From contig NZ_CAKRAH010000055.1 in NCBI RefSeq assembly GCF_934294775.1, positions 1 to 17,088 on the forward strand: DNA of 17,088 bases, in the 5' to 3' direction. The notes beneath the pieces are model-generated. The model was not told the DNA's origin. It saw only the letters and a program-made list of their open reading frames with translations, and did not search any database. Position 1 is the first letter of the stretch, and every line of letters starts with the position of its first letter. Below, one piece after another: positions 1-6,026 of this stretch. Source of the stretch: an uncultured Dorea sp. GTDB lineage: Bacteria > Bacillota > Clostridia > Lachnospirales > Lachnospiraceae. A program made the position numbers and the translations under genes.

Positions 1-1
1 A

Positions 2-328
2 TGGGGTGACTGGATGAGTTGTTGTATCGGTGGAGTCACAGCAGGATTATTGATGGTTGCAGTTGCACTTCCGGCACAGTTAAAGTTTGGGCCAGAAAGA
101 GGGAGAATTGCGTTAGTTACAATAGTTCTATTGGTTGTTGCATTAGGAATATTGATGCAGGAATTCGCGGAAGGAACTAAGGTTGCACAGAGTGTAAAGT
201 GTTTATTGAATCAGATGGATAAATTGGGTAGCAAAGGAATTCTTGGAGTCAGTGTGATCATGTGGGGTATCGTTGGTGTGATCTCTATGATAATCTCTAT
301 GCGGGTGATGGAGAAGAGAGAATTCTGA
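2..328 (+). CDS. C-terminal part of a membrane protein, probably ABC-2 type transporter permease (5' end outside window)
   Basis: The reading frame is open back to base 2 and there is no ribosome binding site at the first internal ATG (base 14), so this is taken as the last ~108 residues of a longer protein. Three hydrophobic stretches are visible, roughly residues 6-22, 34-52 and 78-100, separated by short charged loops, ending in a short basic/acidic tail (RVMEKREF). The loop sequence KFGPERGRI after the first hydrophobic stretch resembles the 'KFG-E-GR' loop of the small ABC-2 family permeases common in Firmicutes, which pair with an ATPase and often sit behind a GntR regulator. That identity is by eye from a fragment; another multi-pass protein is possible. 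Transcription probably ends at the hairpin at 371-415. Confidence 0.55.
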   Translation, partial: WGDWMSCCIGGVTAGLLMVAVALPAQLKFGPERGRIALVTIVLLVVALGILMQEFAEGTKVAQSVKCLLNQMDKLGSKGILGVSVIMWGIVGVISMIISMRVMEKREF

Positions 329-370
329 AGAAATAAAATAAATAAGATGTTGAACTGATCGAATATAGAA

Positions 371-425
371 AAAGCTTCGGAGAATCATTCATTACCTGCG
401 ATTCTCCGAAGCTTTCTCTTTTGTA
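371..425. terminator. Bidirectional rho-independent terminator
   Basis: A perfect 16-bp stem (371-386 with 400-415) closes a 13-base loop. On the plus strand it is followed by a T-rich run (CTCTTTTG). On the minus strand it is followed by TTTTT. It lies between two convergent genes and can serve both. Confidence 0.9.
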
Positions 426-442
426 TTTATATTTTATATTGG

Positions 443-458
443 AAAGGGGTACCCCTTT
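443..458. repeat. 16-bp perfect palindrome just downstream of the enoate reductase gene
   Basis: AAAGGGGTACCCCTTT is self-complementary over its full length, centred on GGTACC, and starts 13 bases past the minus-strand stop codon. As RNA it could form a short hairpin of about 6 bp, but no T-run follows directly. It may be a weak 3' stabilising hairpin ahead of the true terminator; a protein site cannot be excluded. Confidence 0.45.
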
Positions 459-470
459 AAGGGTCATATT

Positions 471-2471
471 TTAAAGATAGTTTAATCTTTCCAGTGTGTT
501 TAATACCATGTGGCGTCCGGCATCTGTTCCGTCGATGATACGTCTTGCGCGGACAGAGTCACCGATGTTAAGAACTTCAACATCTTCACCAACAAAAGCT
601 TCCTGGATGTCGTTCCAGATTGGAGCGTTGGCTCTCATACCAAGGCATACGAATCCATAATCAAATGGAAGTTCTTCTTCTTTTCCGTCGTATTTTACAA
701 GGAAAGAATGTGCATTTACTTTCTGAAGAGCAGTATTTGTCATCTGTCTTACATTGTGTTTGGTCATGCATTCTTTCATGCTTGATGTAGAAGAAGCATC
801 CAGACCATTTCCGATGATCGGCATCATTTCGATGATCGTTGTCTCAGCACCACGTGGAGCGAAAAATTCAACAACATCAAGTCCTACGGCACCGCCACCG
901 ACAACGACAACTTTCTTACCTGTCATGTCTTCCGGATAGTTCTTTAAGTTGGCAATCATGTCTTTGATTGAATATACGTTAGAACCTTTCTTTCCAAGGT
1001 TGTCATGTAATCCTTCGATTGGTGGAAGAAGAGGTACAGAACCGGTTGAGTTTACAACGAGGTCTGGTTTGTATTTCTTAATCTCAGCAACGGTTGCGTC
1101 AACACCTGTTTTAATAGTAAGGTTTGAAAGTTTGGAAGCACGGTGTTTTAAGTAAGTTGGAAAATCAGCAAGTCTCTTCTTTGCAGGAATCTTTGAAATC
1201 TCTACAGACAGACCACCAACTTCTTTTTCTTTTTCTAATAATGTAACCTTGCATCCAACCTCAGCAGCAGTACATGCAGCTTCCAGTCCGGCAGTTCCGG
1301 CACCTACAACTACAACGCTGCATGGTTTGTTTACTTTCTGTTTCTTGTAAGCTTCTCCGTTGATCAGATCCGGGTTGATCGTACAACGAAGTGGTTTGTT
1401 ACCACCGATACGGTTACCAACACATCCGACATTACAAGAGATACATTTACGGATATCACATACGTCACCGTACTGTGCTTTATTACACCAGTCTGGATCA
1501 GCAATCAGTCCACGTCCCATACCGATCAGATCAGCATCGCCTCTTGCAAGGATATCATCAGCTACCTTAGGATCACGGATGTTTCCGATTGCAATCGTTG
1601 GTTTTCCGAATTTATCGCGGACAGCTTTTGCCATGTATGAACGCCATCCGTCTTCCAGATAGTTGGCATCGATCTGGTACTGGATAGAAGCATTCAGTCC
1701 TGCGGAAGTATCGTAGATATCTACTTCGTCGTTCAGATATTCCAGATATTCCAGGCAATCTTCTACCGTATTACCACCTTCTACAAGTTCATCTACACTA
1801 AGACGTAATGAGATCGGAATTCTAGGTCCTACTGCTTTACGTACTTCATCGATGACCATACGACAGAAACGTGCGCGGTTTTCAGCACTTCCTCCAAACT
1901 CATCTGTACGGTCGTTGGTAGTAGGAGATAAGAACTGGCTGATCAGGTAAGAGTGTCCAGCGTGGATCTCTACAACGTCAAATCCAGCGTTAACGGCTCT
2001 TTTTGCAGCTGTTCCGTAATCTTTAGCAATGCTTTCAATCTCTTCTTTTGAAAGTCCGCGAGGAATCTCACCACCGGCTTTGGATGGAAAACGGGAAGCA
2101 GATACTGGCTGCATACCGATTCTTGAGCTCATAGCAGAAGCTCCTGCGTGGTTGATCTGAATTCCCATCAGAGCACCCTGTCTGTGACAGGCTTCTGTTA
2201 ACGTGAACAGACGAGGAATGTAGCAGTCCTTGTCCAGACGAAGCTGTGTGGTTCCGTTTGATCCTTCCGGATATTTTACACAGACATTTTCTACCATAAT
2301 AAGTCCTGTGCCGCCACGTGCACGCAGTTCATAGTATTTGATATGTTCGTCGCTTAATTCCCCATCATGTCCGGCGAAATCACTTCCCATAGGCATCATT
2401 ACAACACGGTTCTTGAGTGTCATACCTCTGACAGTCAGAGGGCTGAATACGTGTGGAAAATTGTTTTTCAT
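471..2471 (-). CDS. NADH:flavin oxidoreductase / 2-enoate reductase-type Fe-S flavoprotein (BaiCD/BaiH-like architecture)
   Basis: A 666-residue flavoenzyme of the 2-enoate reductase / 2,4-dienoyl-CoA reductase family, expected to be cytoplasmic and to use NAD(P)H, FAD, FMN and a [4Fe-4S] cluster to reduce an activated C=C bond (or the reverse). Residues 1-340 form the FMN-binding TIM barrel of old yellow enzymes, with the HxxH-Y active-site signature at 170-175 and the following FLSP-TNDRTDEFGGS block. Cys343, 346, 350 and 363 give the cluster motif CxxCxxxC-x12-C. An FAD Rossmann motif (GAGTAG, 390-395) and a second nucleotide motif (GGGAVG, 525-530) follow. Length matches bile-acid enzymes BaiCD (~639) and BaiH (~661), cinnamate/2-enoate reductases and NADH oxidase-like relatives; the substrate cannot be read from the sequence, and no other bai genes are present. 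The start has a clear GGAGG site (AAATGGAGGATGA). It appears monocistronic. Confidence 0.92.
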   Translation of the reverse strand: MKNNFPHVFSPLTVRGMTLKNRVVMMPMGSDFAGHDGELSDEHIKYYELRARGGTGLIMVENVCVKYPEGSNGTTQLRLDKDCYIPRLFTLTEACHRQGALMGIQINHAGASAMSSRIGMQPVSASRFPSKAGGEIPRGLSKEEIESIAKDYGTAAKRAVNAGFDVVEIHAGHSYLISQFLSPTTNDRTDEFGGSAENRARFCRMVIDEVRKAVGPRIPISLRLSVDELVEGGNTVEDCLEYLEYLNDEVDIYDTSAGLNASIQYQIDANYLEDGWRSYMAKAVRDKFGKPTIAIGNIRDPKVADDILARGDADLIGMGRGLIADPDWCNKAQYGDVCDIRKCISCNVGCVGNRIGGNKPLRCTINPDLINGEAYKKQKVNKPCSVVVVGAGTAGLEAACTAAEVGCKVTLLEKEKEVGGLSVEISKIPAKKRLADFPTYLKHRASKLSNLTIKTGVDATVAEIKKYKPDLVVNSTGSVPLLPPIEGLHDNLGKKGSNVYSIKDMIANLKNYPEDMTGKKVVVVGGGAVGLDVVEFFAPRGAETTIIEMMPIIGNGLDASSTSSMKECMTKHNVRQMTNTALQKVNAHSFLVKYDGKEEELPFDYGFVCLGMRANAPIWNDIQEAFVGEDVEVLNIGDSVRARRIIDGTDAGRHMVLNTLERLNYL

Positions 2472-2495
2472 AGTTTGTCATCCTCCATTTAAACA

Positions 2496-2547
2496 TTATA
2501 ATTGATTGTTATACTTTGATTATATGGCCTTGTTAAATAAAAGACAA
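2496..2547 (-). promoter_or_regulatory. Promoter(s) of the enoate reductase gene
   Basis: On the minus strand two sigma-A-like promoters overlap. One is TTGTCT-N17-TATAAT (-35 at 2542-2547, -10 at 2519-2524). The other is TTAACA-N17-TATAAC (-35 at 2531-2536, -10 at 2508-2513). Both place the start 30-45 bases before the GGAGG site. Which is used cannot be told by eye. Confidence 0.6.
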
Positions 2548-2643
2548 ATTCATATTTTTGTGAAAGTTGATAGATTTTGTCTATGGATTTTAAGAAAGAA
2601 AGTAAAAATATACAAAAGTACTGAATGAATATACAGTATAATA

Positions 2644-2672
2644 TTGCATGAATCCGGGTTTATTGCTATAAT
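2644..2672 (+). promoter_or_regulatory. Promoter of the chorismate mutase-shikimate kinase gene
   Basis: TTGCAT (2644-2649), a 17-base spacer ending in TGC (extended -10), and a perfect TATAAT (2667-2672). The predicted start near 2679 leaves a leader of ~37 bases to the ATG at 2716. Another TATAAT lies at 2637-2642 but lacks a good -35 box. The stretch between the two divergent promoters (about 2548-2636) is AT-rich, with nothing else recognisable. Confidence 0.65.
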
Positions 2673-2715
2673 ACAAAAGTATGTAGGCGAAAGTTTTTAT
2701 AGGAGAACACAAGAC

Positions 2716-3498
2716 ATGAATGATTTAGAAATGTACAGAGAGCAATTGGCTTTATGCGATGATAAGATTATTGACGCATTGGTAGAACGTAATTCAATTA
2801 TTGAAAAGATTATGGCATATAAAGAAGAGTATGGCATGCCAATCTTACAGCCGCAGCAGGAAGAAAAACAGAAAAAGCGTCTGGAAGAAAAACTTAAAGA
2901 TAATAAATATAAAGAAGAGATATTTGATGTATTTGGATGCATCTTACGTAACAGTAAGAGAATCCAGGCAAGAAAACTGTTCGATTACAATATCGTTCTG
3001 ATTGGATTCATGGGTGCCGGTAAGACAACGATTTCTGATTACTTAAGCACAATGTTCGATATGGATATCGTAGAGATGGATCAGGTAATTGCAGAGCGTG
3101 AAGAGATGAGCATTCCGGATATCTTTGCTACATATGGTGAAGAATATTTCCGTGACCTTGAGACAAACCTTCTGATCGAAATGCAGTCGCATAAGAATGC
3201 AGTTATCTCTTGTGGTGGTGGAGCTGCATTAAGAGAGAGAAATGTTGCTGAGATGAAGAAGAACGGAAGAGTCGTACTTCTTACTGCAACACCAGAGACA
3301 ATCTACGAACGTGTAAAAGACAGCAACGACAGACCGGTGTTGAACGGAAGAAAGAATGTCAAAGGTATCTCAGAACTTATGGAACAGCGTCGTGAAAAAT
3401 ATGAAGCGGCAGCAGATATCGTAATTAATACAGACAATAAGTCAGTCCTTCAGATCTGTGAAGAACTGGTTCAGCGTCTGCAGGAGTCAGAAGAATAG
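2716..3498 (+). CDS. aroK: Chorismate mutase (AroQ-type)-shikimate kinase fusion
   Basis: A 260-residue two-domain enzyme of aromatic amino-acid synthesis. The start at 2716 is chosen because AGGAGAA lies at 2701-2707 and a promoter covers the upstream extension. Residues 1-88 form a helical AroQ chorismate mutase-like domain (R8, R25, K36, E49, S80, Q84 match the E. coli active-site pattern). Residues 92-260 are shikimate kinase, which phosphorylates shikimate with ATP: Walker A GFMGAGKTT at 97-105, the substrate-binding Arg146 in YFRDLE, CGGG at 166-169, and lid DRPVL at 205-209. The mutase domain is odd: the positions equivalent to E. coli Asp48 and Arg51 are both Gln (Q45, Q48), so catalysis by that half is doubtful. 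It is followed one base later by the YqeG gene, so the two are probably co-transcribed and translationally coupled. Confidence 0.92.
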   Translation: MNDLEMYREQLALCDDKIIDALVERNSIIEKIMAYKEEYGMPILQPQQEEKQKKRLEEKLKDNKYKEEIFDVFGCILRNSKRIQARKLFDYNIVLIGFMGAGKTTISDYLSTMFDMDIVEMDQVIAEREEMSIPDIFATYGEEYFRDLETNLLIEMQSHKNAVISCGGGAALRERNVAEMKKNGRVVLLTATPETIYERVKDSNDRPVLNGRKNVKGISELMEQRREKYEAAADIVINTDNKSVLQICEELVQRLQESEE

Positions 3499-3499
3499 T

Positions 3500-4018
3500 A
3501 TGTTTGATAAATTTTTCCCGGATCACTATGTTGCATCTACCTATGTAATTGATTTTGAAAAATTATATGAAGAAGGTGTGCGGGGAGTGATCTTTGATAT
3601 CGACAACACGCTGGTACCTCACGGGGCACCGGCAGATGACAGGGCAAAGGCACTGTTTGCCAGATTGAAAAAGATTGGATTTCGTTGTTGCCTGATTTCG
3701 AATAACCAGAAGCCAAGAGTTGAGATGTTCAACCGGGATATTCAGGTGGACTATGTGTATAATGCACATAAACCGTCTACGAAGAACTATCTGAAGGCAA
3801 TGGAGATTATGGGGACAGACCGGAAAAGTACGGTATTCATAGGCGATCAGCTCTTTACAGATGTATGGGGAGCCAAGAGAGCCGGGATACCCAATATTCT
3901 GGTAAAACCGATCCATCCTAAGGAAGAAATCCAGATCGTATTGAAGCGGTATCTGGAGAAAATTGTGTTACATTTTTATAAGAAGAGTCAGACACACGAA
4001 AAAAAGGTTGAAAAATAA
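3500..4018 (+). CDS. yqeG: YqeG-family HAD (subclass IIIA) phosphatase
   Basis: A 172-residue HAD phosphatase, the usual length for the YqeG family. All four HAD motifs are visible: DIDNT (33-37; nucleophile Asp33, acid/base Asp35), the motif II Ser67 in ISNN, Lys91 in HKPS, and GDQLFTD (115-121). The family includes B. subtilis YqeG and is related to the mitochondrial phosphatidylglycerophosphate phosphatase Gep4; a role in lipid head-group dephosphorylation is therefore possible but not shown here. The start at 3500 follows the shikimate kinase stop by one base. AGGAG at 3482-3486 inside the upstream gene is 13 bases away, a long spacing that fits translational coupling. The C-terminus is lysine-rich. 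No terminator is visible before the efp promoter. Confidence 0.88.
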   Translation: MFDKFFPDHYVASTYVIDFEKLYEEGVRGVIFDIDNTLVPHGAPADDRAKALFARLKKIGFRCCLISNNQKPRVEMFNRDIQVDYVYNAHKPSTKNYLKAMEIMGTDRKSTVFIGDQLFTDVWGAKRAGIPNILVKPIHPKEEIQIVLKRYLEKIVLHFYKKSQTHEKKVEK

Positions 4019-4036
4019 CATCATGTATTATAAAAT
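4008..4036 (+). promoter_or_regulatory. Promoter of efp
   Basis: TTGAAA (4008-4013), a 17-base spacer and TAAAAT (4031-4036), each one base from the sigma-A consensus. The -35 box overlaps the last codons of yqeG. A short GC hairpin (GCGC-ATTT-GCGC) lies in the leader just before the AAGGAGG site at 4077-4083. Confidence 0.6.
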
Positions 4037-4091
4037 GATATGAGATGAAAATTACGCAAGCGCATTTGCGCGATTTAAGGAGGATAAGATA

Positions 4092-4655
4092 ATGGCAAAA
4101 GTTTCAGCAGGAGACATCCGTAATGGTGTGACAATCGAAGTTGACGGAAAAGTATGTCAGGTTATCGATTTCATGCATGTAAAACCAGGAAAGGGTGCTG
4201 CATTCGTACGTGTTAAAATGAAAAATATTATCGATGGTGGTGTAGTAGAGACTACATTCCGTCCAACAGAGACATTTGAGCAGGCACATATTGAGAGAAA
4301 GAAAATGCAGTATCTCTATAATGATGGGGAATTCTACAACTACATGGACAATGAGACATTTGAGCAGATCATGATCAGCGCTGAGGATGCAGCAGATTCT
4401 ATGAAGTTTGTAAAAGAGAACGAAGAAGTATCTATCAGCTTCTATCAGGGAAATGCTTTCGCCATCGAGCCACCACTTAGTGTTGAGCTGGTTGTTACAG
4501 AGACAGAGCCTGGAGTAAAAGGTAATACAGCTACAGGAGCTACAAAACCTGCAATTGTTGAGACAGGAGCAAAGGTTAACGTACCATTATTCGTTGATCA
4601 GGGCGAAACAATCAAGATTGATACACGTACAGGAGCATATCTTTCAAGAGCATAA
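4092..4655 (+). CDS. efp: Translation elongation factor P
   Basis: A 187-residue protein matching EF-P over its whole length (E. coli 188). EF-P binds the ribosome between the P and E sites and relieves stalling at consecutive prolines. The N-terminal KOW-like domain carries the tip loop VKPGKGAA with the conserved Lys34, the residue modified in many bacteria (the modification chemistry here is unknown). The FRPTETFEQAHIERKKMQYLY block follows. The C-terminal OB domain ends with VPLFVDQGETIKIDTRTGAYLSR, the EF-P signature. A near-perfect AAGGAGG lies 8 bases before the ATG, and the gene has its own promoter and terminator, so it is an independent, strongly expressed unit downstream of the shikimate kinase operon. 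Confidence 0.97.
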   Translation: MAKVSAGDIRNGVTIEVDGKVCQVIDFMHVKPGKGAAFVRVKMKNIIDGGVVETTFRPTETFEQAHIERKKMQYLYNDGEFYNYMDNETFEQIMISAEDAADSMKFVKENEEVSISFYQGNAFAIEPPLSVELVVTETEPGVKGNTATGATKPAIVETGAKVNVPLFVDQGETIKIDTRTGAYLSRA

Positions 4656-4681
4656 TCTGAAAAAATATGTAGAAAATTATA

Positions 4682-4716
4682 AAAAAAGTCTTGCAATTTT
4701 TGCAGGGCTTTTTTAT
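4682..4716 (+). terminator. Rho-independent terminator of efp
   Basis: A 14-bp stem (4682-4695 with 4701-4714), including two G-U pairs, and a 5-base loop. The 3' arm ends in a run of T, and the 5' arm begins with a run of A. Confidence 0.9.
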
Positions 4717-4835
4717 AATTGAGCTACCATAATATTTCATATATTTCTTAAATGAATCACTATTTCACGCAGCACAGATCGCTGCAATGTTTCAAAGAAT
4801 CATTCTTTATATTGCCGGAAGGGAAAGGTATTTTT

Positions 4836-5717
4836 ATGACATACGTTCAGTTTATTGAGGCAATAGAGAAAAAGATTAAAAAGGAGGTAACAGAAGAAAA
4901 AAGAGTATCCATACACACAAACATGAAAAATAATGGTGTGAAAAAAAGAGGAATCATGATCACAGAAGAAGGAATCAATATATCACCGACGATTTATCTG
5001 GAGGAGTATTATAAGCAGTTCCTGTGTGGCTGGACACAGGATGCGATCGTAAAAGATATACTGGAATTATATGAAAAGATCAGATTTCAGGATTCGTGGA
5101 AAGACGGGGAAAAGCTTAAAGAGTATGACCGGATCAAAGATAAGATCGTATACCGTGTGATCGGAAGGGCGGCGAATCAGGAGCTGTTAAGGGAAGTGCC
5201 GTACAAAGAATATCAGGATCTGGCAATTGTATATTATGTTGCCCTGGAAGTAGATGAATACGGGATTGCATCGATGCTGGTGAAAAATGAGCATCTGAAG
5301 ATGTGGAAGATTAGAGAAGAAGATCTTTACTATCATGCATGCAGGAATACGCAGGAGATATTCCCATGTGAATTTATGCAGATGAAAAAGATTCTGGAGG
5401 AACTTCTTGGATTTGAGGAGGAAGAAGGTCCGGGAGAGCAGATGTATATCCTGAGTAATGAGATGCGCAATTATGGTGCGGCGGCGCTTCTGTATCCGGA
5501 CAGACTGCGGATGGCAGGAGAAGTAATCGGAGAAAACTATTATATCCTTCCAAGCAGTGTACATGAAGTAATCCTTGTGGCAGAAAGCGAAGCACCGGAA
5601 AAGGAAGAACTGGAGGCACTGGTAAAAGAGATGAATGAAACACAGGTGGAGGAAGAAGAGGTCCTTTCAAATCAGGTGTATTACTATGACAGGAAGAGCG
5701 GGCGACTCATTCCATAA
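4836..5717 (+). CDS. DUF5688 family protein of unknown function
   Basis: A 293-residue protein. The central signature, an N-x-GV-x-RGI-x-ITEEG-x-NISPTIYLEEYY block followed by the YEKIRF segment, is that of the DUF5688 family, abundant and often multi-copy in Lachnospiraceae; its function is unknown. The rest shows a YYVALEVDEYGIASMLVKNEHL segment, a mid-protein LSNEMRNYGAAALLYPD segment and a C-terminal ILPSSVHEVILV strand-like segment before an acidic Glu-rich stretch. No signal peptide, membrane segment or known catalytic motif is seen. The start at 4836 is preferred over an in-frame ATG at 4752, because GGAAAGG sits 7 bases upstream of 4836 and family members begin near this point; the upstream start has no such site. 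It stands alone between the efp terminator and tRNA-Arg. Confidence 0.8.
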   Translation: MTYVQFIEAIEKKIKKEVTEEKRVSIHTNMKNNGVKKRGIMITEEGINISPTIYLEEYYKQFLCGWTQDAIVKDILELYEKIRFQDSWKDGEKLKEYDRIKDKIVYRVIGRAANQELLREVPYKEYQDLAIVYYVALEVDEYGIASMLVKNEHLKMWKIREEDLYYHACRNTQEIFPCEFMQMKKILEELLGFEEEEGPGEQMYILSNEMRNYGAAALLYPDRLRMAGEVIGENYYILPSSVHEVILVAESEAPEKEELEALVKEMNETQVEEEEVLSNQVYYYDRKSGRLIP

Positions 5718-5726
5718 AGAGTAAGA

Positions 5727-5802
5727 AAAGTAGGGGAAATGCCTGGAACGGATGCAGATATCGGAAAGTCTTGAAAAAAGTACGAAGCATTTCCTTTACT
5801 TT
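5727..5802 (+). repeat. Long-loop inverted repeat between the DUF5688 gene and tRNA-Arg
   Basis: A 16-base arm (5727-5742) pairs with 5787-5802 through 14 Watson-Crick and two G-U pairs, closing a 44-base loop. No T-run follows, so it is not a typical terminator. The G-U rather than mismatch changes suggest the pairing works at the RNA level. It could be a 3' end structure of the DUF5688 mRNA. Confidence 0.5.
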
Positions 5803-5837
5803 ATGAATGAGATGTGTTAATATTGTTAATGCAATTT

Positions 5838-5843
5838 CATAAT
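5838..5843 (+). promoter_or_regulatory. Possible -10 box of the tRNA-Arg promoter
   Basis: CATAAT lies 13 bases before the mature tRNA 5' end. A -35 element is poor (TGTTAA at 5815-5820 with a 17-base spacer). Tentative. Confidence 0.35.
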
Positions 5844-5855
5844 GTTATTGTATGC

Positions 5856-5927
5856 GCACCCGTAGCTCAGGGGATAGAGCACCGCCCTCCGGAGGCGGGA
5901 GCGGCGGTTCGAATCCGCCCGGGTGTG
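5856..5927 (+). tRNA. tRNA-Arg (anticodon CCG)
   Basis: A complete 72-base cloverleaf. The acceptor stem is 5856-5862 with 5920-5926 (first pair G-U). The D stem is GCTC/GAGC. The anticodon stem CCGCC/GGCGG encloses loop CTCCGGA with anticodon CCG at 5889-5891, reading the arginine codon CGG. The variable loop has 4 bases. The T stem GGCGG/CCGCC encloses TTCGAAT. The discriminator is G5927, and CCA is not encoded. A T-run (5931-5935) follows. The gene for its own synthetase starts 100 bases downstream. Confidence 0.97.
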
Positions 5928-5946
5928 TACTTTTTATGCCTAAATA

Positions 5947-5979
5947 CCTGTAAAATCCGGATTTCCGGGGAAAAACAGG
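5947..5979 (+). promoter_or_regulatory. Nested hairpin in the tRNA-Arg to argS leader
   Basis: An outer stem CCTGT (5947-5951) with ACAGG (5975-5979) surrounds an inner stem TCCGG (5956-5960) with CCGGG (5965-5969, one G-U) and loop ATTT, joined by A-rich strands. No T-run follows, so termination is not indicated. It may separate or process the tRNA from the argS mRNA, or it may be incidental. Confidence 0.35.
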
Positions 5980-6026
5980 GAGAGATAGATAGGAAGATAT
6001 AGCGGAAGAAATGGAGGAAATATACC

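Noticed and set aside
2644..2715. Longer start (TTG at 2644) for the chorismate mutase-shikimate kinase gene
   Set aside because: This stretch holds the -35 and extended -10 boxes, has no ribosome site at its start, and a good AGGAG precedes the ATG at 2716.
3563..3916. Antisense reading frame inside yqeG (and similar ones inside efp, DUF5688, argS, nadE and ppaC)
   Set aside because: All lie opposite well-supported genes, lack ribosome sites and resemble no known protein.
4752..4835. Upstream ATG for the DUF5688 protein
   Set aside because: It lacks a ribosome site and adds 28 residues not typical of the family; the ATG at 4836 has GGAAAGG at good spacing.
5814..6002. Small reading frame covering the tRNA
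   Set aside because: It is simply read-through of the tRNA-Arg gene and its flanks; a protein here is not credible.
5928..6026. T-box riboswitch upstream of argS
   Set aside because: Only 99 bases are available and no T-box sequence or specifier stem is visible; the region starts right after the tRNA.
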